Below are positions 10,553 through 20,614 of a DNA stretch of 64,000 nucleotides, piece after piece. The stretch's first letter is position 1, and each line of letters opens with the position of its first letter. The stretch is from Kappaphycus alvarezii. Lineage: Eukaryota; Rhodophyta; Florideophyceae; Gigartinales; Solieriaceae. Position numbers and translations under genes: made by a program. The notes below the pieces were generated by a model that saw nothing but the letters and a program-made list of their open reading frames with translations, was not told the DNA's origin and made no database searches. The stretch spans positions 1,984,001 to 2,048,000 of the forward strand of contig NADL03000534.1 of the NCBI GenBank assembly GCA_002205965.3, in the 5' to 3' direction.

Positions 10553-11633
10553 TCAAAGAAGAGTGGTTGCTCGTTGCAGGGACATAGATGCAAGCAACTT
10601 GGGCATTGGACACAAGGCATGGCCTGTCTTCCTTTTCTTGCTCGAACTGACTCCCGACTTTGGGGTGAAGAAGGATTGGATATCCTTTGTTTTTACCTGC
10701 GGCTTTTTCGCAGTCTTGGCGTCTTCCTCTGCGACTTCCATATCAGCTTCCCTAAAATGCAGGAAGCAAGGAGGTCAAGTCGCAACGAAAGGGGGACATT
10801 GTGACGGAAAACTGAACAGTCAGTAGTTGCATTGTGGCCTCGAACCGGAGGTTTGAAATAAGAGATGAACGTACCAATCAACGAGAACAGCATGTTTGTC
10901 CATGATGACCTTGGCGGTTCCCCAGGAGAATCTAACGAAGGTCGGGAAGCCGAAAAGTTGATCGCAACTGTTTTCTATCCAATTCTTGGTGGTGGGGTCA
11001 CTCGGGTATCCACTTCCTGTTTCGGACGGAAAGGTCACCGGGAGATTGTCATCACAATCCATGTAAGTAGAGCTTTCTCACCTCTGACCCATCTGAAATT
11101 CGATCTCGTGTTGTCTTTGCGATGATACTGGCAGCAGCGACAATCTTATAATTCGCATCAGCCTTCTTCTCCACCACAACTTTGGCTAGCTGCGGGAATT
11201 TCTGTCGAAACCTAGCAGCATACTTGTCCGGATGCCCCACAGTGTCAACGTAAATCTCAGCGACATTCCAGCCCTCCGACAGAACCTGTTCAACCAACTC
11301 AAAGGCGGTGTCATGTGAAATCAAATTGAGATTATACTTGTGTACACGTAGCATTTTCTCGCTGAGCTCCGCTGCCGACAAAACGCGAGTTTTGGATTGA
11401 AGAAAAGGGGCGGCATCAATCTTGGACCGGAGTTTGTCGCGCTGTTCCTCGGTAAGTTGTTTCGAGTCATTGGCTCCGAGGTTGTTGAGTGCTGTTTGGT
11501 CGCTTTTCAAACAGAAGGCGGCGGTGTAGACCATGGGACCGAGCACCGGACCGCGGCCTGCCTCATCGATGCCCAGAATGACGGGTTGCTTGGTAGGACT
11601 AGGTTTAGGGTCACTCGAGGGTGTTTTCGACAT
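10553..11633 (-). CDS. RNASEH2A: Ribonuclease H2 subunit A (catalytic)
   Basis: The catalytic subunit removes ribonucleotides embedded in DNA and RNA primers, acting in the nucleus. The start MSKTPSSDPKPSPT leads into VILGIDEAGRGPVLGPMVYT, which carries the D-E catalytic pair and the GRG motif. NDSKQLTEEQRDKLR, EIYVDTVGHPDKY (third acidic residue) and ASIIAKTTRDR complete exon 1. The next block, SGYPSDPTTKNWIE then FGFPTFVRFSWGTAK, is in another frame. A 65-base GT-AG stretch at about 11026-11090 could be an intron but does not keep phase, so an indel is likely there. A clean intron lies at 10752-10874 (GTACGT donor, TTTTAG acceptor) and joins DW to EADMEV in frame. The C-terminal tail is Lys-rich with KTKDIQSFFTPK, a PCNA-interacting-peptide-like motif, and KKRK as a probable nuclear signal. 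Length and block order fit eukaryotic RNASEH2A. Confidence 0.9.
10752..10874 (-). other. Spliceosomal intron of the RNase H2A gene
   Basis: A 123-base GT-AG intron on the minus strand with donor GTACGT and acceptor CATTTTAG. Removing it joins GAT-TG to G-GAA, giving Asp-Trp-Glu, where related proteins have a conserved 'VxWE'-like junction after the FSWxTA block. Confidence 0.75.
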
Positions 11634-11795
11634 GATCGATACAAATGGTGAGCAAATTGGGAAAGTCTGTAATGAGGGGGTTTGGGCGACGGGGGGTGCG
11701 CTTGTTGAGGTCTAGGGGAATGTGTAAGGATTCAAGACAAGAGATGGAGCGCGGGGATACTTGTAGGAGGTGGGTTTCTAGTGATAATGATGGGG

Positions 11796-11831
11796 CACAT
11801 TTGTGCCTCGGCGAGGCGAGGCACAAATGTG
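11796..11831. promoter_or_regulatory. Perfect 15-base hairpin upstream of RNase H2A
   Basis: CACATTTGTGCCTCG (11796-11810) is followed by a 6-base spacer and its exact reverse complement CGAGGCACAAATGTG (11817-11831). It lies about 165 bases upstream of the RNase H2A start. Each arm holds its own internal palindrome, CACATTTGTG. It could be a dimeric protein-binding site or a cruciform; no run of T follows that would suggest a terminator. Confidence 0.7.
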
Positions 11832-11887
11832 AGTGTGGCATTTGCGGAATTGGCGCGTTTCCTGCTATGAAAGAGTTTGTTTTTAAC

Positions 11888-11900
11888 TTTCCCGCCAAAA
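11888..11900 (-). promoter_or_regulatory. E2F-like site upstream of RNase H2A
   Basis: On the minus strand the sequence TTTTGGCGGGAAA contains the symmetrical E2F consensus TTTGGCGGGAAA, about 255 bases before the RNase H2A ATG. E2F/DP factors drive S-phase genes in plants and animals, and RNase H2A is a replication-linked gene. The function here is inferred from the motif and its position only. Confidence 0.5.
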
Positions 11901-11917
11901 AATCGTGCCTTGTGATG

Positions 11918-11962
11918 AATACAGTACTGTACAATGATGTGTACAGTTTACAGTCCTGTACG
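11918..11962. repeat. TACAGTA/GTAC cluster in intergenic gap
   Basis: ATACAGTACTGTACA is followed within 30 bases by GTACAGTTTACAGTCCTGTAC. It lies upstream of RNase H2A and downstream of the next minus-strand gene. It is the same motif family as the block at 1155-1560. Confidence 0.6.
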
Positions 11963-12088
11963 TAGTTTTTATTTCATTCAGGAGGGGGTGCTCGCATTAC
12001 AGAAATAACCAGGGGATTACGTAATGGCTATGTCGAATACAAACTCTAGCAGAGGAACGGCATGCAATCGAAGAGGGAGGCAGCGACA

Positions 12089-12643
12089 TTAGACCAGAGA
12101 GCAAAACTTGTCCGTTGCAGCAGTTGGGCTTTGGCTACAGAGTAACGGCGACAAGAGCGAAAGGAAATCTGTTTTGCGTGGTCGTCGAGGATACGTCGAG
12201 GGCGCGCCAAGGGTGTCAAATGCGAGCTGGACGAAGCGGTACTGGACGTGGAGAGATGGGTCGGCATCCTCGGAAAGGAGGATTGCGTTACGCACCCTCC
12301 GTTGCAACATGTTGAGGAGCAGCGGCAGCTGCCATCTCGACGGCGTGTCGGATCGTGGTGGAGGCATACGTAGAGCGTAGCGTAATGTCGTATGTTGGAG
12401 GCTTGTCTGGGGGCGACCCATGGGCAGGAGGACTGGTTTGGACGCGGATATCGGCTGGGCGATCATTGGTGTCAACCAGCAGGATGGGAACTTGAAAACA
12501 TGTCTGGTGAAGAGATTCCGAATGGTGCTGTTCCGGTGTGTGGTGAGAGTGAATGTGACCTGGTGAAATTTTGGTACAAAACGATGGCACTTTTGCAGCC
12601 GCCCAGCCCGAAATGGAGTTACTGTAACTCCAGCAATGAACAT
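12089..12643 (-). CDS. Possible SAP18-like protein, frame-disrupted
   Basis: Minus-strand protein text shifts between frames: an N-terminal STIRNLFTRHVFKF block, then ADIRVQTSPPAHG and YDITLRSTYASTTIRHAVEM, then RNAILLSEDADPSLHVQYRF and VQLAFDTLG. The order and spacing resemble SAP18, the Sin3/ASAP-complex ubiquitin-like subunit: a 'LLRVFT' strand, an 'IYTWxDATLKELTxLV' strand-helix, an 'FAIVF' strand and a 'V.EIG.TM' block. The match is by pattern only, without a diagnostic motif. If correct it is a small nuclear protein in histone deacetylation or splicing complexes. The exact end is uncertain (12089 in one frame, 12046 in another). It could instead be an unrelated small protein. Confidence 0.35.
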   Translation of the reverse strand: MFIAGVTVTPFRAGRLQKCHRFVPKFHQVTFTLTTHRNSTIRNLFTRHVFKFPSCWLTPMIAQPISASKPVLLPMGRPQTSLQHTTLRYALRMPPPRSDTPSRWQLPLLLNMLQRRVRNAILLSEDADPSLHVQYRFVQLAFDTLGAPSTYPRRPRKTDFLSLLSPLLCSQSPTAATDKFCSLV

Positions 12644-12653
12644 TAGATCTTCT

Positions 12654-12700
12654 TACAGTTTACAGTAATGTAAAATACACCATTCCAGTACAGTAAACTT
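12654..12700. repeat. TACAGTA cluster between divergent genes
   Basis: TTTACAGTAATG and CCAGTACAGTAAACTTG lie in the short gap between the minus-strand gene ending its 5' side at 12643 and the plus-strand start at 12794. A shared promoter element is possible. Confidence 0.45.
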
Positions 12701-12793
12701 GTTTCTATTCCCGACTCCCTTGAAACGCAATCTTTTTCCGCCATTCTCGCTGCTCACCTCCATTCGTCGTCAACCTCTCCCCCATCATCTACC

Positions 12794-15228
12794 ATGGGAA
12801 TCAAAGCAACCGTCATTTACGACACCCCTACTCACACCCTCTCGTGCTCCGACTTCCCACTTACTCCCTATCCGCCCGTCACGAAATCATCAACACCGTC
12901 TCCTCCTTTTCCTCACATTGCGATTCGCTTCGCGGAGTGGCCCGCTCCGTCCAACAAGTCTGCGCCCAATGGGGCGGTCCCCCTTCATTACCTACAAAGT
13001 CGTCGCCTCCCGTCTCCGATGCATAGTCATTTGGGATCGTCTCCCCTCCGAATTCGACCTCGCTCACGACATCGACACACATGCCTCGCTCGTCTCGAAA
13101 AGACCATCTCCCCGATTGCCAACCAACTCGCTCAACGAGATCCCGTCGCCATTACCACAGCCTACGATCAAGCTGGCTACGCGCTTTCCGCGGTCTCCGC
13201 ATTCTTTCCCTGATTCCACGGAACCCAAGAAGGCAAAGTCCAGACTCCCCTCCGCCCCGTCCACCTTTCAACGTCGGTCCTCCACTGCAGACCTTAAGAA
13301 GAAGAAATCCTCAACTCGCCTCCTCGGTCGTTTGGGAAACGTGTTGAAATCTGTTACCGCCGCAGATGACATCCCCGATCAGCAATCCGAATCGCCGGCA
13401 CATTCGCAAACTTCCTTGCGTCCTCCATCTGAAACCGCCGCAATGTCCGTGGCACAGTACGGCAGCGAGAATGGGTCCGGATTCGAGGCATCTGAGCTGC
13501 AATTGCCAGATGAAATGTTTGCATGGGCTGATTTCGGCCCCACCTCAACGTCCGAAGACATCTCATGGCTGAAACAGCTACTACAATCCAAACCACCTTC
13601 AATCTACCGCCTCCACCCAAACTACCCCGGCACCGCTACCTCCACCAAACTCGTTATCCCCACGTCAAACGACGCCTCACAACTCTTTATCAGCACCGCC
13701 CAACCCATGCCTCCAAATCTACCATCCGCCCTCAAATCTGCCTTACCTGTCCCCCGCGGTGATCAAGCTTCTGGTCCACAACCCAAGAACAACCCAGCCC
13801 CACCCCATCCAATTCGCAAGAGCCGCCAAACCCCCCACCACAACCCCACCCGCACTCCCCACCCAATCCACTCCCTCATCCGCACCTGCTATGCCCCACC
13901 GGCACTCTCAACCTCCCACTCCCCTCACACCGTCTCGCCCACAGAGCCACCCCACTGTCTCTTCGGCCGTCCCATTCGCCTCGCAAAACCTTAATCACGG
14001 AGTTACGCCGGTGCAGACCAATCCCGCAGTTGCCCAACCCACGCTAGGCAATTTGCAAAATGCTGTTCCTGCTTCTGGTACACGCCCTCCAATACCGCCG
14101 AACATGGCCGCGAGGAATATGCAGATGAATATGGGACCTCAAATGATGCAGCAGGGTGTGCAGAATCAGTTGCCCATGGCGTCTCAGGGTGGGCCAAACA
14201 TGCCGTCGCTCATGGCGCATCAAGGCGTTTACAATGGAGGGGGCAGTGTGCGAACACCTTCTGTCGCTTCGTCGGTGCCGGGAAGCATGGAGAGTCCGGT
14301 GCCACCGTCGCCAATGATGAAGTCCGACGTATCTGCTATTATTTCTCCAGCATCTGTGCCTCCGGTGCCAGGGGCTGTTGGATCGTCGTCGGCGGTCGGC
14401 AATTCCCGGAAAAGTGATATTCCCCCGGCGTTGTTGGCCCTACAGCAGGAGAGTGACTTTGATGTATCGGGGTTGGGAAACCTGAAAGATGGATCCGTTG
14501 TTTGTCGCGCATGGCTCTGGCAGTGGCAGTGGAGGACCAGGTATGGGTGGTACTTTGGGTGAAGCAAGAGCTCAGCGAGAGGCAGACGATGATGCGATTC
14601 GAACAAGAATGAATGAATTTGCGATTTCAATGCAGGCGGGTAACTTTGCGTTGGCGCTGCAGCAAGTGTTTGCTACCCTCAAGTTGCTGCGGCAAGTCCA
14701 ACCGAGGAGAGAACGCGAGACGATTACGTGCGCCAATTATGTTTTGGCGCAGAAAATTTTGATGCGGAACGCAGCGTTGGAAAATGAGCTGACAAGAGTA
14801 ATGGCTGGGAGTGTCGAGGCGGTGCGCAGGCGAATCGAATGTGCATTGCTGACTATGTTTTTGGCCGAGCTCAAACATTTATTGCCCAGACATCGTGTGG
14901 CGGCAATGCAGGTGGCAGTCGAGAAGAATATGGCTGTCGGGAATTATGGAATGTGTGCGCGATGGCTAAGACAACTTTTGGAGAGGGCTCCAGATAGGGC
15001 CAAGGAGAACTGCAAGCGAAACTGGATGTCTGTGTTAGAGCGGGGGAGCAGAATGCACAAATGCCGTTGACCAATCGCTTGTGCTACGTAACCTTACAAG
15101 TGTTAGGAGTTCCATACGGTAAGTGCAATGTATGTCCGGCTGTGTATCATCCCCAAATGGCTGGTGTCGTACAGGGACAAGTATGTCCCACTTGCCTGGT
15201 TGGTGGTGTCGAAGCACGAATGTCATGA
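12794..15228 (+). CDS. Large protein with alpha-COP-like C-terminal domain and zinc-ribbon end
   Basis: The ATG at 12794 opens with MGIKATVIYDTPTHTL. A compact N-terminal domain of about 140 residues is then spread over three frames (RHEIINTVSSFSSHCDSLRG, TYKVVASRLRCIVIWDRLPS, ISPIANQLAQRDPVAITTAY). The middle, about 13200-14480, is Pro/Ser/Gln/Met-rich and disordered, with PQMMQQGVQNQLPMASQ. From 14570 a helical domain reads MNEFAISMQAGNFALALQQV, then RETITCANYVLAQKILM, MFLAELKHLLPRHRVAAMQV and NYGMCARWLRQLLERAPDRA. This is the layout of the alpha-COP (COPA) C-terminal region: 'G.F.eAl..f', 'I...AreYI', a solenoid, and 'N...A..fArrLLel.P'. The end, in a further frame to the TGA at 15226, holds CNVC...CPTC, a zinc-ribbon-like pair. 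No WD40 propeller is present, so it is not coatomer alpha itself. It may be a related coat or endocytic scaffold. About five frame changes are needed. Confidence 0.55.
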
Positions 15229-16112
15229 TTCCTCGAGAAGGAAACTTCAAGAGAGAGAACCGTTCGTTGGCCTATGGTACGATTTTTCTCAGTGTGCGTG
15301 TTCAAGTTTGGACGTTTGTGTCATCTGCTTTTTCTGAACGGAGGTCATTCAGTGCCATGGAGGAAGACGCAGGGGCCATGTGTAAATAGTTACGGCTAGG
15401 AGGACTACGGGAGGTAATCGAGGTATAAGGCCTGGTCACAAACGGTAATGAATGGATACTTGTAAATAGTAGCGGTAGGTGGCGGCTCAATTAATAATGT
15501 GAAAGCTCGGTGACGTATCGGATTTGCATAGATGAGCACGTTTGTCAATGCGAAGGTGCTCGCAAGGGGGAGTTAATGATAGTCATGGTACAAGAATCGC
15601 CAAGTTTTCAGTGATTCTGTATCGGTCTCAGGTTCTGTCTGACTCAACCACGACAGCGGCTGATTACTGATTTTGCGGTTGAAAACGAACTCTTTTCTCA
15701 TGTGCATTGTGAGAACGTGACAAGCACACGGCCACTGCAGCAAAGTGCGTCTGACGCGGACGGAGCCTTGATAAGAATGAGAGAACGTCGGTGTTTTTGC
15801 TCTCTAGATTGCTTACGTGATTCGGGTTCGGGAGCGCCTATTTCACATTTTGAAAACTTTACTTCATTTAGTACATGGCTGGCTACTTATTGATCAAAAA
15901 ATGATGCATAGCTGCATTGCTGGACACCAAATTGGAAAGTGGTCCCGAAAACATCCAATCGCAGACGATGAGCGCGACTGAGGTTTAAACGAATTTCCTC
16001 ACTGAGACTACCGCGGATCAACGGTCTGCAACGTAGCAACCACGGTCTCTCAGCATCACTCAACACCGTCTCCGGCGAAACTCTCTCACTCTTCACCTTG
16101 TCGCATCAGGTA
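15229..16112. other. Intergenic spacer, no gene recognised
   Basis: Open frames of about 60 codons at 15302-15490 (-) and 15702-15893 (+) carry no recognisable motif. The stretch separates two plus-strand genes and should hold the promoter of the glycosyltransferase. Confidence 0.4.
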
Positions 16113-18979
16113 TGCGTCGCAATAAGCGCCCCGCGAGACGCTCTCATCTGCGATAGATTCTGCACTGAACTCTACTAACAATCGGGCAGGGCAAAGCCGA
16201 GCAGTTCAGACCCGTTCGCGCCGTAATCTTCGCGCGTATAACACTGAGAACCAGTTGGCGCAGGGTTCATCCAGACACATATCACAGGCACCTCAGCGAA
16301 ATGTACCACCAGTGACCGCGAAGGAACGACGTCCAAGAACAAGCAGACTGAGAAAACACCGCAATGTTGAAATCAATAATCGACCGTTCCTCGACTCACC
16401 TAGCTATATATGGCGGCGACTTCCCCTTGCTCATCGCCTCCTATCCCTCTTGGTAGGTTTTTTGTCATTGTACTATCTTGTATTTGCAAAGCACCATCAC
16501 TACGATAAGGAAATTGTTTCAATTCACACCGATGTGGAAAGACTAATGGAGCAAATGAAGGAATCGGGAATGAACCAAAATCTCGTCGAGGCAGAGTTGC
16601 CTACGATCTTCAAGGATGACTCAACTCAACTTCCTAGCAATTCTTCAACCTCTAAGCTGAAAACGACCAAGCCATCTAACAGAAAATTGCAGCAAAAAAA
16701 GAAGAAAAAGGCTAATAAGTCTAAAAAAGGCTCAAAGAGTGTTAGAAAGGCAACTAAAGGAAAAGCAGCAAAAAAGTTGGAGCAGGGTGTTGTGGATGCA
16801 GCATCGGCCGCATCCAACGACGCGCAATCAGTCGGTTCCGCGAAAAGTCCCAACAAGGAACCACGAGTCTTAACGTCTGTATCTAAAATGGCACCTGGGG
16901 CTGCAAACAATTCCGGCGAAACTTCTCGCATTACAACTGCTACCTCAGCCGCATCCGCCGTTACAACCAATGATACAACAAAGCCTGCCTCACCTCCAGC
17001 TTCAGGAACTATTGGCGATGTGAACTCTGCCACACTGAATGCATCCAATGAAAGTCATATGGCAGCCACCCAAAGGTCCCCGACTGATGGTCTTAAGTTA
17101 CAACCTAACACAAGTAGTGCCGCTGGCGCGCTCTACGCCGATGGCCGTCCTTCTACAGGGGTTGATCCGACAACCCCGGCTGTTCCACCGGCGGCAGGGG
17201 CTGGCCCCCCTCCGGAACTTCCCCACAAACTCCCTCTCGCCTAGAACGCTGCCTGCACCCGAATCCCCAGCTGGAGCGGGGGCTCCTGTGGTTGCGATTC
17301 CCCATGCGACTGGTAAGACCCCTGTAGATGGCCCTCTGGCTGATAGTTCTAGTCATGCTCCCACCTCAGGTGCCGTGAATGCTACTGTTGCGGTGAATGT
17401 GACATCCCTATCGGCAGAGGCCCAGGCTAGATCTACATCCTTGCCACCCGATAGGGCAGCGAACGGAGGGTCTGAGCGGGTAAATGCGTCAAGTCCCGAA
17501 ATGGCTTTCATCAAGGCAGAAGAGAAATATGATTACTCTGTGGAGTTTAAAGACATCGAGCCGAACGATCCGTCTCTTCCAAAGGACCATGTCCCTTTGC
17601 TAGATTGGAATTATGACTCAGTAATTGACCCGGAAACAAAAGAACAAATATTTGGTATTGGCACAAAGCTAGACCATGTAGCCGCTTACAAGCCCCTCTG
17701 CATTAATACAGTGAACGGAGAAGCTGTTGCGTTCCTGGGAAGAGAGTATGCAGTGGATTCAACAGAACTGCTGGGTGGATGTGGCAGTACTGTGATGTCA
17801 TGAAAGAATCGCTCCTGAAAGAGTATCTCCTAACCTGGGGAAAGGAAGAGATAAGTAATGGCTGGTTTGAGGAGAAGGCCTCGAGTATTCATGGGTGAAT
17901 GGGCTGACAATTCTACAGATATTGAGAAAAACTGTGGAAACATTGCTCATTTCTCTGGAAGAGCTTTGATGTTGCAACACATCGTCGATAACATTGCCGC
18001 GTACGCAGGCCCACCCAGTGCTATTGAGAACATTCTAATCTTGCCAACATACCATATCATGAAGCGGTTTCTGTATCCGCACAATTACGGCTTTTGGCAT
18101 AAGAGCCTCTTGACATCGTTAGTTGCGCACCGGCGCAGTTTACCATTGGGACCCTCGGGAACTTCTTGTACAGAGAGCAGAAGATACCTTACAAGGGTAC
18201 ACAGCGGGTGCAACTACTGCATAATTTTTCTGTGGCGGGATCAGTTGCTGACGGCAAGGAATATATTTGCTTTCGCAGAGCAATTGTGCCGGGGTTTTTG
18301 AAGGGGCGATTTTTCGTTGATGATCAGGAGTACCCGTCGAAGAAGCCCTCCCTTCAAAGTGCTGTTCCCGATGCACCACATGTGCCGCGCGATAGCTTAA
18401 GATTACGAGAAAGGGTAAGCGCAGTGTTTCATCACACCAAGTTTTGCTCGAATGCGGAAGGAGATTGTGTTCCTTGACCGCACTGGTTCTCGTCGAGTAT
18501 TTGACAATTCAACCAAGGAACAGGTCATCGCCATGATCAAGAAAGTGGCATCTGAAAAAGGTTACAGCTTCAAACTTGTCTCATTCAACAGCATGACTTT
18601 TCGACAGCAGTACGAATCAATGAATGGCGTGGCACTCGCAATCGGAATACACGGGGCTAACTTGGTGAATACAATGTTTATGCCGCCGTTGGCCGTGCTC
18701 ATCGAGTTATTTCCATTTGGTTTCATGCACGAGATGTACGTGAATGGCGGGAACGCAGGGTTGAAATACTTCAGATATCAAATGACAAGTGGGTACCATT
18801 CACTGGACCAAAGCGGTACCGGTCCGTGAGCAGTGCGTCAAATTGAATCAGGAATGCAAAGTGCATTTCGAGACTCTATACTCCAGGTCACCCCTGCAGA
18901 CATGACGGCGTTAGAGGGATTGCTTCGCAAGGGAATAGACTGGTGCGATGCAAGGTCGACACAACAAGCCAATAAGTAG
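16113..18979 (+). CDS. GT61-family glycosyltransferase, type II membrane protein
   Basis: A Golgi-type glycosyltransferase likely to act on cell-wall polysaccharide or glycoprotein. ATG 16113 (MRRNKRPARR) starts a basic cytosolic tail, with one slip at the C4 run at 16129. Choosing a later Met at about 16540 would lose the membrane anchor. A single transmembrane segment, RLLSLLVGFLSLYYLVFAK, lies near 16440-16500. A long Ser/Thr/Ala/Lys-rich stem follows (16620-17480), with a Lys cluster at 16690-16790. The catalytic region starts near 17520 and includes NCGNIAHFSGRALMLQHIVD, then YICFRRAIVPGFLKGRFF (18260-18320), DRTGSRRVFDN (18470) and AIGIHGANLVNTMFMPPLAV (18635-18695) followed by LIELFPFGF. 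This is the GT61 (DUF563) signature 'HGA.L.N..FmppGs.viEl.P'. The C-terminus ends at TAG 18977. About seven frame changes are needed. The acceptor specificity is unknown; members include xylosyl-, arabinosyl- and O-GlcNAc-type enzymes. Confidence 0.85.
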
Positions 18980-19455
18980 GAAGACGGAAACGGTGCATGC
19001 AAGTCCAATAACAAAGGAACCGTTCACCTCTTGGCAGCACCGGAAACAGGTCGGCAACATCTTACAAGGGGAGATGCAGGATGTAACTAGAATTGTAAAG
19101 GGCGATCATTCGCGGACAGTTACAACTGAGTGCTGCTTGTCGGGCTTACGCATTGAATCAATAACAGTTGAACCGGAGTGTAGCAGCAGTTCTGATCGCG
19201 GATTCAAGGCCAAATGACGATGCTAACTTGAGGCATACCTCCAGCGCACGGCTTGACCACGAGGTGAGCGTACTCAGTAAGATCCATGGTGACGAATCTA
19301 AACAAACGCGGCTTACGTGTAGAGGTCCGATTACGGCTCTGATGATGGCGCTGCGGGCAACAGGCTGATGAAATGTGAGGGGCGATCTTGCATCCCGGAA
19401 GAGGATATCTATGGCATTTAACAAATGTATGCAAGAAATGCAGTGACATGAGATC
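18980..19455. other. Intergenic spacer between convergent genes
   Basis: Open frames here on both strands mirror each other and carry no motif. I treat them as chance, or as 3' untranslated sequence of the two flanking convergent genes. Confidence 0.4.
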
Positions 19456-19806
19456 CTAGGGTATTGGAATGTCGTTTCCTGCCAACTTAATAATGGCGAT
19501 TTCCCTCTGAATCCTTTTGACTTCATTAGTGAGGTGTTTGCATTGCATCAAACCGCGATAATAATCGAAGCCACTCGCTGTAACAGCGGTGAACACCAGT
19601 GGAGCGTAGTTTTCATGTAGATGCTGAGGGGGACGGATACTATGACTCCAGGGACCGTTAGCATCCATGAGGACTTCAAGATACACTCGGCGGCGGCCTT
19701 CTTGGCTTCTTTCAGTGAATCTTCGAGCGGCTTGAGGTCTTTCGAGGTTATATTTGGATCCATCCTTGATGAACTGCAATTCAATCCAGGGTTGAGTTTG
19801 GCTCAA
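19456..19806 (-). CDS. Small two-helix membrane protein, unknown
   Basis: I do not recognise this with certainty. Minus-strand text in two overlapping frames gives an N-terminal amphipathic part (MDPNITSKDLKPLEDSLKEA), an Ala-rich stretch with a Cys, a hydrophobic segment SSWMLTVPGVIVSVPLSIYM, and after a slip near 19610 a second segment LVFTAVTASGFDYYRGLMQC with a Lys/Glu-rich end. Two short membrane helices closing with a Cys are vaguely reminiscent of OCIA-domain or small mitochondrial inner-membrane proteins. That is a guess. Its 5' end faces the plus-strand gene at 20113, with TACAGTA motifs between. Confidence 0.4.
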   Translation of the reverse strand: MSQTQPWIELQFIKDGSKYNLERPQAARRFTERSQEGRRRVYLEVLMDANGPWSHSIRPPQHLHENYAPLVFTAVTASGFDYYRGLMQCKHLTNEVKRIQREIAIIKLAGNDIPIP

Positions 19807-20112
19807 ATGGGAGTGGTATCGGAGCCGGCAGCCGAGCAGAAGTGGGAGAAACCGACAATCTAATCTTACAGCAATTACGTTGTTAAGACTAGTGAAAAAA
19901 GGATTAGCGCTTATGCAATGGTTAACTGTAAGTCAGTTATCTCAAATGACCTTTACAGTAAATGGTAATGGAGTTAATCGGGGACGCAACAATATGAGTT
20001 ACAATACAGTACTCGTCGCGAAGATTGCATCCTGTTTTCGAGCCATCGAGAAGCTCTCCCTCACCCAACAGCCCCAAAGTCGCTTCCACAGACATCGCCT
20101 TTGTGCTTCCGC

Positions 20113-20524
20113 ATGTCTGATGTTGCATACGTTCCGCCTCTTGGACCCCAAAATGCTTCGGACGCCGCGACCGTCTTTGACTCGCTGCAACGGGAGCGTT
20201 ACGAGAAAACCAACAACCTTGCCCCACTGGCCAAGCCTGGACCCAAGCTTGCCTCCCATCCGTCTCGGCGGACATGGTTTCTCCGGAATCGGACCCATCC
20301 TCCACGACATCGCCGCCGCCAGCAACATCGACGCTGGCCCTGCCCGCGAACGCACCGCTCGATATGCCTCCCTCCGGTCAGCAGACATCCTGCACTTGCC
20401 CATTGGCCAAGTAGTTGTAAAGAGAGTTCAAATGAAACAGTTGTCCACGATATCTCAAGAAAATCTTTCTCCGAAAATCTCTCTGTCGACCTCGCTAATA
20501 ATCGCATTTGGGAGTTCCAACTAG
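20113..20524 (+). CDS. Small unknown protein
   Basis: From the ATG at 20113 one frame reads MSDVAYVPPLGPQNASDAAT, then FDSLQRERYEKTNNLAPLAK. After a slip near 20260 the text continues in another frame as GHGFSGIGPILHDIAAASNI and RYASLRSADILHLPIGQ. Both parts look like ordinary soluble protein rather than random translation, but I cannot place the family. The C-terminal limit (stop at 20522-20524) is uncertain, because the last 30 codons are Ser/Leu-rich and may be non-coding. Minus-strand frames over the same bases look like shadows. Confidence 0.35.
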
Positions 20525-20614
20525 TCTTATCAATACCAATGGCAATGATTTAAATAAGTAAACCAAAGGCAGCTGGTGAAGCCTTTTTTCGTATTTGCAA
20601 TCCTCCGCATATGG

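Noticed and set aside
12699-13994. Single 431-codon frame treated as one intact protein
   Set aside because: Its first 95 codons precede the better ATG at 12794 and look like non-coding pyrimidine-rich sequence. Its last 80 codons are Pro/His-rich noise, while coherent text switches frames. I kept only the parts inside the multi-frame gene.
16626-17048. 140-codon minus-strand frame
   Set aside because: It is antisense to the Ser/Ala/Lys-rich stem of the glycosyltransferase; the composition is a mirror of that stem.
19158-19526. 122-codon minus-strand frame downstream of the small membrane protein
   Set aside because: It overlaps the coherent frame of that gene and has Ser/Cys/His-rich text typical of chance; it may be 3' untranslated sequence.
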